Below are positions 1 through 5,395 of a stretch of DNA of 6,215 bases, one piece after another. The notes below the pieces were generated by a model that was not told the DNA's origin, ran no database searches, and saw nothing but the letters and a program-made list of their open reading frames with translations. A program made the position numbers and the translations under genes. Each line of letters begins with the position of its first letter. Position 1 is the stretch's first letter. Source of the DNA: Bacteroidota bacterium (GTDB taxonomy: Bacteria > Bacteroidota > Bacteroidia > Bacteroidales > VadinHA17); the NCBI GenBank assembly GCA_030611395.1, contig JAUWPX010000096.1, positions 1-6,215 on the forward strand, written 5' to 3'.

Positions 1-42
1 GGTACTAGGTACTGGGTACTGGATACTAGGTGCCGGGTGCTT
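1..42. repeat. Degenerate 7-bp tandem repeat array, six units
   Basis: Six heptamers run in perfect phase from base 1: GGTACTA, GGTACTG, GGTACTG, GATACTA, GGTGCCG, GGTGCTT. The array probably continues to the left of the window. Its last unit contributes two bases of the hicA stop codon (TAA, 43-41 on the - strand), so the repeat forms the immediate 3' flank of hicA. The same unit recurs at 2880-2893. The role is unknown; it resembles in kind the short heptanucleotide tandem repeats described from other bacterial genomes, but I cannot match it to a named family. Confidence 0.85.
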
Positions 43-244
43 ATTTGAATTTATCAATTGATAATCCGGATTGTCTTACGATGGATCGAAAAGTCCCAAT
101 TGGAATTTCTTTTCTGGGTGAAGGAACAATGACTATTTTGTCATCTTTTTTATATTTACAATGGCTTCCCCTCTGAGAAGTAAATATAAAACCATTTTTT
201 AGCAAAGTTTTAATGATTAATTTAGATGATGGCAGCTTAGACAT
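41..244 (-). CDS. hicA: HicA-family toxin (mRNA interferase) of a type II toxin-antitoxin pair
   Basis: Small basic protein of 67 residues with the double-stranded-RNA-binding-like HicA (YcfA) fold. The family cleaves mRNA and is neutralised by HicB. Visible hallmarks are the N-terminal helix with K-L-P-S-S-K, then GF at 18-19, the motif R-G-S-H with the expected catalytic His at residue 28, the strand VIVPSP, and the C-terminal signature IPIGTFRSIVRQSGLS. I chose the ATG at 244: the only earlier in-frame start is TTG at 262, whereas the ATG gives the 8-base overlap with the hicB stop typical of translationally coupled pairs. It is full length for the family, with no sign of decay. The stop codon runs directly into the heptad repeat at 1-42. 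Family assignment is strong; activity is inferred. Confidence 0.9.
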   Translation of the reverse strand: MSKLPSSKLIIKTLLKNGFIFTSQRGSHCKYKKDDKIVIVPSPRKEIPIGTFRSIVRQSGLSIDKFK

Positions 245-449
245 TAATATATGTTTCGCCAATCATGGTCTCATTAATATTCACAAATGTTTTAGAAGCT
301 TTCTTATCATCAAAATACAATTGTAAGGCTTCATTAAGATTATCAATAGCTTCTTGTAAAGTACTACCGAAACTGGACACATCAACATTTAAACATTGTG
401 AAACATAGTACTTATCTTCTTTATATACTATATATTTTAGTGATTTCAT
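237..449 (-). CDS. hicB: HicB-family antitoxin, short form
   Basis: Protein of 70 residues from the ATG at 449; a TTG two codons upstream (455) is the less likely start. It shows the HicB degenerate RNase H-like fold: strand KYIVYKEDKYYVSQCLNV, then the turn S-S-F-G-S-T-L-Q-E-A-I-D-N-L-N-E-A-L and a short charged tail. The role expected from the family is to bind and inhibit HicA. The C-terminus ends soon after the helix, so the HTH or ribbon-helix-helix DNA-binding domain that many HicB proteins use for autoregulation is not present here. The gene precedes hicA and overlaps it by 8 bases (237-244), the reverse of the textbook hicA-hicB order. No convincing promoter is visible in the 78 bases upstream. 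Confidence 0.85.
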   Translation of the reverse strand: MKSLKYIVYKEDKYYVSQCLNVDVSSFGSTLQEAIDNLNEALQLYFDDKKASKTFVNINETMIGETYINV

Positions 450-482
450 GAACAAATGTTTTTATAAATGTACGATAAAATA

Positions 483-518
483 AACAAATAAACTCCTCAA
501 CAAATCAACAAATAAACT
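483..518. repeat. Short AT-rich direct repeats between hicB and the epimerase gene
   Basis: The 12-mer AACAAATAAACT occurs at 483-494 and again at 507-518, exactly 24 bases apart. Between them CAACAAAT is repeated in tandem (498-505 and 506-513). The repeat lies in the 78-base spacer separating the epimerase stop from the hicB ATG. On the - strand it gives several TTTG words, but none is correctly spaced from a good TAnnTTTG box, so I do not call a promoter. Function unknown. Confidence 0.6.
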
Positions 519-527
519 TTCCTTATA

Positions 528-1574
528 TTAATATCTCTCCTGATACCATTCAACAAACCTCCCCACTCCTTCTTCTATCCCCGTATCGGGTTTATAATCA
601 AAATATTGAATTAAATCCTCTACATCTGCCCATGTTTTCTCAACATCACCGGGCTGAATTGGCATATAGTTGATCTTTGCCTTTTTTCCTGTAGCTTCTT
701 CAATCGCATGTACAAAATCCATTAACTTCACAGGATTATTGTTTCCAATGTTATACACTTTGAATGGTGCAGGTGAAGTAGTGGGATCAGGTTGTTTTGG
801 ATCCCAGTCGGGTTTTCCTTCAGCGGGATTATCAAGCACCCTGACTACCCCTTCTATGATATCATCAATATAGGTAAAATCACGCTCCATCTTACCATGA
901 TTGTAAACATCTATTTGTTCCCCTTTCAAAATCTTCTCAGTAAATATAAATAGTGCCATATCCGGTCTTCCCCATGGACCATAAACTGTAAAAAAACGTA
1001 ATCCAGTAGTCGGGAGACCATAAAGATGACTGTACGTATGCGCCATCAGTTCGTTGCTCTTTTTTGTTGCTGCATACAGACTCACAGGATGATCAACATT
1101 GTCATGTACCGAAAAAGGCATTGATTTGTTCAGTCCGTATACACTGGAACTGCTGGCATACACAAGGTGCTTTACTTTATTGTGTCTGCAGCCCTCAAGA
1201 ATATTAATAAAACCAACCAGATTACTGTTTATATAGGCATGTGGATTCTCCAGACTGTACCGCACACCTGCCTGGGCAGCCAGATGAATTACCCTATCAA
1301 ATTGCTCTTCCCTGAAAATGGATCCCATTGCCCCTTTGTCTTCCAGATTGTTTCGGTAAAATGTATACCTGTGATATTTATGGCTTTTTACCGGCTTACT
1401 CCAATCAATTTCCTCCTTTTTAATACCGGTTTCAGCCAGCCGGTCAAATTTCAGCTTCTGATCGTAGTAATCGTTAATACTGTCCAGGCCAACAACTGTA
1501 TCCCCCCTGTCAAGTAATCTTTTGGCAAGGTGAAAACCAATAAATCCTGCTGTTCCGGTAAGAAGTATCTTCAT
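528..1574 (-). CDS. NAD-dependent epimerase, UDP-glucuronate 4-epimerase type (CapI/LspL-like)
   Basis: Extended short-chain dehydrogenase/reductase of 348 residues, the normal length for the family. It has the Rossmann NAD-binding motif GTAGFIG at 7-13, LAAQAGVRYS at 98-107, the catalytic Ser region ASSSSVYG at 140-147, the catalytic Tyr167 and Lys171 in YAATK, and GLRFFTVYGP at 191-200. The stretch VRYSLENPHAYINSNLVGF is characteristic of UDP-glucuronate 4-epimerases, which interconvert UDP-glucuronate and UDP-galacturonate in the cytoplasm for capsule, O-antigen or exopolysaccharide synthesis. Exact substrate cannot be proved from sequence; other UDP-hexose epimerisation is the alternative. 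The ATG at 1574 has no Shine-Dalgarno. The gene is 150 bases downstream of the wecB-like gene, after a hairpin, a promoter-like box and a heptad repeat, so it may be transcribed separately. Confidence 0.92.
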   Translation of the reverse strand: MKILLTGTAGFIGFHLAKRLLDRGDTVVGLDSINDYYDQKLKFDRLAETGIKKEEIDWSKPVKSHKYHRYTFYRNNLEDKGAMGSIFREEQFDRVIHLAAQAGVRYSLENPHAYINSNLVGFINILEGCRHNKVKHLVYASSSSVYGLNKSMPFSVHDNVDHPVSLYAATKKSNELMAHTYSHLYGLPTTGLRFFTVYGPWGRPDMALFIFTEKILKGEQIDVYNHGKMERDFTYIDDIIEGVVRVLDNPAEGKPDWDPKQPDPTTSPAPFKVYNIGNNNPVKLMDFVHAIEEATGKKAKINYMPIQPGDVEKTWADVEDLIQYFDYKPDTGIEEGVGRFVEWYQERY

Positions 1575-1588
1575 GCTTAAAAACGTTT

Positions 1589-1616
1589 CGAGTTACGGGT
1601 TACGAGTTACGAGTTA
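1589..1616. repeat. 7-bp tandem repeat, four units, in the epimerase leader
   Basis: Four in-phase heptamers, CGAGTTA, CGGGTTA, CGAGTTA, CGAGTTA, start 15 bases upstream of the epimerase ATG (1574). Unit length is the same as at 1-42 and 2874-2893, and the purine-rich GRGT core is similar, but the sequence is distinct. If the promoter-like box at 1677-1684 is used, the array lies in the 5' untranslated region. No function can be assigned. Confidence 0.8.
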
Positions 1617-1676
1617 TCTACAGCTTCGCCCACTTAGTCCCATATAGAAACCAGGCAAATTTTAAATAATTTCGCA

Positions 1677-1684
1677 CAAATGTA
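1677..1684 (-). promoter_or_regulatory. Possible Bacteroidota -7 box for the epimerase gene
   Basis: The - strand reads TACATTTG, a full match to the Bacteroidota -7 consensus TAnnTTTG. The nearest upstream TTTG-like element (TTTTTG, 1715-1710) is 25 bases away, longer than the usual 19 to 21, which weakens the call. Transcription from here would give a leader of roughly 90 to 100 bases that includes the heptad array at 1589-1616. Confidence 0.4.
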
Positions 1685-1695
1685 AGAATATAGAA

Positions 1696-1731
1696 TGGAT
1701 AAATCCTGTCAAAAATCAGGTTGTTTATCCA
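1696..1731 (-). terminator. Imperfect hairpin over the wecB-like stop codon, possible terminator
   Basis: Outer arms TGGATAAA (1696-1703) and TTTATCCA (1724-1731) are perfectly complementary over 8 bases. Inner arms CCTG (1705-1708) and CAGG (1717-1720) add 4 pairs around a T-rich 8-base loop. The stop codon of the wecB-like gene (1727-1725) lies inside the stem. The bases following on the - strand are AT-rich but not a clean T-run, so this could be a weak terminator or a 3'-end stabilising hairpin. Confidence 0.4.
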
Positions 1732-2873
1732 AAGTTTTTCACCATCTCCTCACAAATAAATCCGGCTGTTTTGCCATCCCCATAGAATTTTGGGAAGTTT
1801 AATTTTTTATTCATGCTAAAATCTGTTACGGCTTTTATTATCTTTTCCTTATCCGCATCAACCAAAACAGATGTTTTATTTTTCACCAATTCAACCCATT
1901 CTGTTTCCTTCCTGAAGATAATACAGAGCTTTCTGAAAAAATGTGCTTCCTTCTGGATGCCGCCTGAGTCAGTCATAATAAGTCTGGCGTTCTTTTCCAA
2001 TAATATAACCTCTAAAAATGAAACAGGTGGCATTACTTTCAATAATGGTTCATTCTTAATTTCCTTACATAACTCCTTCGAAAGGTTTTTTTCCAAAGCC
2101 GCGCTTGTCCTTGGGTGCAACGGTAACACAATAGGTATATTCTGTTCCCTTGCAATCATAAGAAAAGCTTCAAAAATGGATCTTAATCTTTCAGGTATAT
2201 CGGTATTATTGTCCCTGTGTATAGTAGCCAGTACGAATTCTCCCGGTTTGACTCCAATTTCAGTAAGGAATTTTTCCTTTTTTTCTGCCAGTTCACCGTA
2301 AAACAGGCTGTTATCGTACATGATATCTCCTGAATGAAAAATTTTGGGGTTATCAATCGTATATGGAGGGCTGTTCTCGGGTCGAAATCCTTCTTTGATA
2401 AGATTCTTAAACCCTGCATTTGTTGGTGAGAATAATAATGTAGACACATGATCACACATGATCCTGTTTATCTCTTCCGGCATATTCTTGTTAAAAGATC
2501 TTAATCCTGCTTCAATATGAACAACAGGACAATGAAGTTTCGAAGCAGCCAATGCCCCGGCAAGAGTAGAATTTGTGTCGCCATAAACAATAACACAATC
2601 GGGCTGTATATTCAGGATTATATCCTCGAGTCCCGTCATCATTGATGCTGTCTGTTTGGAATGTCTTGCTGAACCTACCTTTAAATTGTGATGCGGCTTA
2701 GGGATATGGAGTTCATCAAAAAAAACAGAAGATAATTCCTTATCATAGTGTTGACCGGTATGGACGATAATTTCTTCAAATTTACCGGAATATCTCTCTT
2801 TTATCGTCCGGCTAATCGCAGAAGCCTTAATTATCTGTGGTCTGGCTCCTACAATATTTAAGATTTTAATCAT
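1725..2873 (-). CDS. wecB: UDP-N-acetylglucosamine 2-epimerase family (non-hydrolysing), WecB/WbpI-like
   Basis: Cytoplasmic GT-B-fold enzyme of 382 residues, normal length. The family inverts C2 of UDP-GlcNAc to give UDP-ManNAc, or of a related UDP-diacetamido sugar, for surface polysaccharides. Motifs in order: GARPQIIK at 9-16, HTGQHYD at 38-44, GDTNSTLAG at 98-106, HIEAGLRS at 119-126, MPEEINR at 131-137, THRDN near 218-222, DSGGIQKEA at 302-310 and TEWVELV at 324-330. The acidic and His residues equivalent to the E. coli catalytic set are present (Asp99, Glu121, Glu134, His219). QKEA and TEWVE replace the QEEA and TERPE of classic WecB and are features I associate with the WbpI-like branch, so the substrate could be a UDP-GlcNAc derivative. 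It starts 17 bases after the rny stop, the gap being filled by a heptad repeat, and may be read from the rny transcript. Confidence 0.9.
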   Translation of the reverse strand: MIKILNIVGARPQIIKASAISRTIKERYSGKFEEIIVHTGQHYDKELSSVFFDELHIPKPHHNLKVGSARHSKQTASMMTGLEDIILNIQPDCVIVYGDTNSTLAGALAASKLHCPVVHIEAGLRSFNKNMPEEINRIMCDHVSTLLFSPTNAGFKNLIKEGFRPENSPPYTIDNPKIFHSGDIMYDNSLFYGELAEKKEKFLTEIGVKPGEFVLATIHRDNNTDIPERLRSIFEAFLMIAREQNIPIVLPLHPRTSAALEKNLSKELCKEIKNEPLLKVMPPVSFLEVILLEKNARLIMTDSGGIQKEAHFFRKLCIIFRKETEWVELVKNKTSVLVDADKEKIIKAVTDFSMNKKLNFPKFYGDGKTAGFICEEMVKNFG

Positions 2874-2893
2874 AGACTGGGTACTGGGTGCTA
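2874..2893. repeat. Heptad repeat filling the rny/wecB junction
   Basis: About three units (the partial AGACTG, then GGTACTG at 2880-2886 and GGTGCTA at 2887-2893) occupy the entire gap between the wecB-like ATG (2873-2871) and the rny stop. The last unit supplies the rny stop codon TAG (2893-2891). GGTACTG is identical to units in the array at 1-42, and as there the GGTGCT unit abuts a stop codon. The region where a ribosome binding site would sit is therefore made only of repeat. Confidence 0.75.
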
Positions 2894-4468
2894 TTTCGCA
2901 TAGTTAACAGCCCGGGTTTCGCGGATAACGGTAATTTTAACCTGTCCGGGATAAGTCATCTCATCCTGTATTTTCCGGGCAATTTCATACGACAGGTTCT
3001 CCGCATCTTTATCAGTGGTTTTGTCAGCACCAACAATAACACGCAGTTCCCGTCCTGCTTGTATAGCATAAGTTTTCGTTACACCCGGATAGTTTAATGC
3101 AAGTGATTCAAGATCTTTCAGGCGCTTGATATATGATTCAACTACTTCTCTTCTTGCCCCTGGTCTTGCTCCGGAAATAGCATCACAAACCTGAACAATA
3201 GGTGAAATAAGTGTTGTCATTTCAGTTTCATCATGATGTGCACCAATGGCATTGCAAATGTCAGGGTTCTCTTTAAGCTTTTCTGCCAATTTCATTCCGA
3301 AGATAGCATGTGGCAATTCCGGCTCATCATCAGGTACTTTGCCAATATCATGCAGTAGTCCGGCACGTTTAGCAAGCTTAGGATTCAGTCCTAACTCTGA
3401 TGCCATAATTGCACAAAGATTAGCCACTTCCCTTGAATGTTGTAACAGGTTTTGTCCATATGAAGAACGGTACTTCATTTTACCAACCAGCCGTATAAGT
3501 TCAGGGTGAAGTCCGTGGATACCCAGATCAATAGCTGTTCGTTTACCAACTTCAACAATCTCCTCTTCTATTTGCTTTCTGGTTTTGTTCACTACTTCTT
3601 CTATCCTTGCCGGATGGATCCTTCCATCAGTAACAAGCCGATGTAGTGATAAACGGGCAATTTCTCTGCGAACCGGATCGAAACCGGATAGAATTATGGC
3701 TTCCGGTGTATCATCCACAATGATCTCTATCCCTGTAGCTGCTTCCAGCGCCCTGATATTCCTCCCCTCGCGTCCAATAATACGGCCTTTTATTTCATCC
3801 GACTCGATATGGAAAACGGTAACTGAATTTTCAATAGTACTTTCTGCTGCAACTCGTTGTATTGTCTGAATAACAATTCTTTTTGCTTCTTTGTTAGCTG
3901 TCATTTTTGCTTCATCAACAATCTCATTGATATAGGACATAGCATCCGTTTTTGCTTCATCTTTCAATGATTCAACAATCTGGGATTTAGCATCTTCTGC
4001 AGACAACCCCGAGATAGTTTCAAGTTGCTCAACCTGCCGCTTATGCATTTTAGAAAGCTCCTCATTCTTCTTCTCAACCAGTTCAATCTGATTTTTTAAA
4101 TTATCCCTGACAGCTTCAACTTCATTCTTTTTCCGTTCAATCTCCTCAATCTTCTGAGATAAAGAAGCTTCCTTTGCATTAAATCTGTTCTCGGCCTGGG
4201 ATAATTTATTTGTTCTCTCGTTAATAAGTCTTTCATGATCTGCCCTAAGCTGAAGGAATTTTTCCTTTGCCTGTAATATTTTATCTCTTCGTATTACTTC
4301 ACCCTCTGCTTCAGCTTCTTTAATAATGTTTCCACTTCTCTTTATCAATGTTTTCTGCCAGACCAGATACGCTAATATGGAACCACCGGTTAAACACACA
4401 AATCCAATCACTAAAGTCGTCCAAAGCGATATTGGTCCAATATCCAATACAGGTATAATATTTATCAT
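2891..4468 (-). CDS. rny: Ribonuclease Y (membrane-anchored endoribonuclease)
   Basis: Protein of 525 residues, close to the usual length of about 520. It has an N-terminal membrane segment at about 14-37, a long charged coiled coil at about 48-155, a KH RNA-binding domain with the motif GRIIGREGRN at 228-237, and an HD phosphohydrolase domain. The metal-binding HD residues are visible: His344 in QHSREV, His373-Asp374 in LLHDIGK, His411-His412 and Asp429 in QVCDAISG. The C-terminal conserved region ends in KITVIRETRAVNYAK. RNase Y starts decay and processing of mRNAs at the inner membrane. The ATG at 4468 puts the membrane segment directly at the N-terminus as in characterised homologues. It is preceded by the 6S-like RNA, whose T-run ends only 22 bases upstream, so rny has almost no room for its own promoter and may depend on read-through. 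Confidence 0.97.
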   Translation of the reverse strand: MINIIPVLDIGPISLWTTLVIGFVCLTGGSILAYLVWQKTLIKRSGNIIKEAEAEGEVIRRDKILQAKEKFLQLRADHERLINERTNKLSQAENRFNAKEASLSQKIEEIERKKNEVEAVRDNLKNQIELVEKKNEELSKMHKRQVEQLETISGLSAEDAKSQIVESLKDEAKTDAMSYINEIVDEAKMTANKEAKRIVIQTIQRVAAESTIENSVTVFHIESDEIKGRIIGREGRNIRALEAATGIEIIVDDTPEAIILSGFDPVRREIARLSLHRLVTDGRIHPARIEEVVNKTRKQIEEEIVEVGKRTAIDLGIHGLHPELIRLVGKMKYRSSYGQNLLQHSREVANLCAIMASELGLNPKLAKRAGLLHDIGKVPDDEPELPHAIFGMKLAEKLKENPDICNAIGAHHDETEMTTLISPIVQVCDAISGARPGARREVVESYIKRLKDLESLALNYPGVTKTYAIQAGRELRVIVGADKTTDKDAENLSYEIARKIQDEMTYPGQVKITVIRETRAVNYAK

Positions 4469-4490
4469 AATTCTTGTATTTATTGGTTAT

Positions 4491-4685
4491 AAAAAACCCG
4501 CAGAGTTCCCCCAACCTTTTATAAAAACCCCTGTTCGACACGGGTGGAGCCGCCAAATAATTTCGGGCTTCCAACGTCTTCTTGCGAAGATCCCCTAAGG
4601 TACTTGGCCTGCCCTAAAAAATCTGAGACAAGCTCCAATTAATTAAGTGTTGAGTTTTTAAAGCATTCGAGGAAACAATGCGGGT
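4491..4685 (-). ncRNA. ssrS: Probable 6S RNA (Bacteroidota type) between zapA and rny
   Basis: The 244-base gap between zapA and rny folds on the - strand as a long rod. Closing stem: ACCCGCA (4685-4679) pairs perfectly with TGCGGGT (4502-4496), then after a 2x2 loop GTTTCC (4676-4671) pairs with GGGAAC (4510-4505) with one G-U. Next, TAAAAACTC (4660-4652) pairs with GGGTTTTTA (4530-4522) with one wobble, GGAGC (4636-4632) with GCTCC (4550-4546), GGGC (4614-4611) with GCCC (4568-4565), and CCAA with TTGG. A terminal hairpin TCTTC-GCAA-GAAGA (4590-4577) has a GNRA loop. A run of six T (4496-4491) follows the closing stem. A rod of about 195 nt with internal bubbles, next to zapA, is the architecture and classic neighbourhood of 6S RNA, which binds the housekeeping RNA polymerase holoenzyme. 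The 6S name rests on structure and synteny, not on a covariance search. No clear promoter precedes it; it may be cut from the zapA transcript. Confidence 0.75.
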
Positions 4686-4712
4686 AAAAATTTTATATGT
4701 AAAGAACGTATA

Positions 4713-5003
4713 TTACTCTTTGTTAATATATTCGTTTAATTCTGAAATAATCTCTTTAACTCCATCAAAAACAGGTGATATATCATCCTTTTTTTCACTA
4801 TCAATCACCTTGATTACAAATTGTAAAGCAGCCATAGCTAAAAAATCCTGTACATCTTTATCCGTGTACCTTTGTTTATATTGAAGAACTTTTTCATTAA
4901 TCATTCTGGCGGCTCTTCGAATTTCCTCCTCATCTTTCCTTTCAATTTTTAAAGGATAATACCTGTCAGCCACATTTACCCTTATTGAAAGTCTATCGTC
5001 CAT
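4713..5003 (-). CDS. zapA: Cell division protein ZapA
   Basis: Protein of 96 residues, the normal ZapA length. The N-terminal strand-helix part reads LSIRVNVADRYYPLKI (5-20) followed by a helix rich in Glu and Arg with R-A-A-R-M-I-N-E-K-V. The family signature DVQDFLAMAALQF is at 50-62, followed by the C-terminal coiled coil. ZapA is a cytoplasmic FtsZ-associated protein that cross-links Z-ring filaments. It lies 10 bases downstream of the ZapB-like gene and must share its transcript. On its 3' side the 6S-like RNA begins 27 bases after the stop, a neighbourhood also seen in Proteobacteria. The ATG at 5003 follows directly on the upstream gene, and no alternative start fits better. Confidence 0.95.
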   Translation of the reverse strand: MDDRLSIRVNVADRYYPLKIERKDEEEIRRAARMINEKVLQYKQRYTDKDVQDFLAMAALQFVIKVIDSEKKDDISPVFDGVKEIISELNEYINKE

Positions 5004-5013
5004 TATTGAAAAT

Positions 5014-5304
5014 CTATTTATTTAAAAGAGCAATACATTTATCTATTTCCCGCACTATTTTGTTTACCCTGAGCTTTGTTTCATGAACATCATTATCTGT
5101 TCCTGAAACTGTCTTAGCAATTTTCAGGGTGTTATATTTTGTTTTTATATTATCAATTTCTTTTTCATGCTGAGCAACCTTTTGTTTTAACTCTCTGTTA
5201 GTTGTTAACAAACTTTTTTTCTCTTCCTTCAATCCATCACATAAAGCCATTATTTGTTTTGTTCTCTCTTTCAAAGAATTAAGTATGTCATCCGGTTCCT
5301 CCAC
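5014..5304 (-). CDS. ZapB-like coiled-coil protein, putative cell division partner of ZapA
   Basis: Protein of 96 residues, almost wholly helical and charged. A heptad-patterned coiled coil covers about 8-62 (rich in Lys, Glu, Leu). A short Ser/Gly/Asp-containing break at 66-71 is followed by a second amphipathic helix, DVHETKLRVNKIVREIDKCIALL at 72-94. No signal peptide or membrane segment is seen, so it should be cytoplasmic. Position immediately before zapA in a tight operon, together with the coiled-coil nature, supports a ZapB-type role at the Z ring. Similarity to enterobacterial ZapB cannot be claimed from sequence beyond coiled-coil character, so the name is by context. The ATG at 5304 follows a well-formed promoter by about 20 bases, giving a very short leader. 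Confidence 0.75.
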   Translation of the reverse strand: MEEPDDILNSLKERTKQIMALCDGLKEEKKSLLTTNRELKQKVAQHEKEIDNIKTKYNTLKIAKTVSGTDNDVHETKLRVNKIVREIDKCIALLNK

Positions 5305-5324
5305 TATAATAGTGTATTTTATTA

Positions 5325-5354
5325 CAAAGTTAACATACGTAAGGTAATTACAAA
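5325..5354 (-). promoter_or_regulatory. Bacteroidota-type promoter for zapB-zapA and downstream genes
   Basis: On the - strand a TTTG element (5354-5351) is followed by 18 bases and then TAACTTTG (5332-5325), a full match to the -7 consensus TAnnTTTG with near-ideal spacing. It lies about 20 bases before the ATG of the zapB-like gene, so the leader would be very short. It is the only convincing promoter upstream of the zapB-zapA-ssrS-rny series. Confidence 0.7.
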
Positions 5355-5395
5355 AATAATAATATCCAAATTATAGTAATAAATAATTAGCCCTG

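Noticed and set aside
1..42. CRISPR array
   Set aside because: Units are 7 bases with no spacers, so this is a simple degenerate tandem repeat.
456..482. Promoter for hicB at TACATTTA
   Set aside because: Five of six positions of the -7 consensus match, but the nearest TTTG words are 12 and 28 bases upstream, not about 19.
1615..1645. RfaH ops/JUMPstart-like element before a polysaccharide gene
   Set aside because: GGCGAAGCTG on the - strand lacks the conserved GGCGGTAGC core; a chance likeness.
2183..2455. Open - strand frame of 90 codons inside the wecB-like gene
   Set aside because: Lies wholly within a well-supported coding sequence in another frame and has no recognisable motif; a shadow.
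4320..4598. Open frames on both strands covering the rny start and part of the 6S-like RNA
   Set aside because: They overlap the RNase Y N-terminus and the paired arms of the RNA; no protein-like features, and the base pairing explains the sequence better.
4686..4712. Promoter for the 6S-like RNA
   Set aside because: The - strand is AT-rich (TATAAAATTTTT) but matches TAnnTTTG at only four of six positions and has no spaced TTTG upstream.
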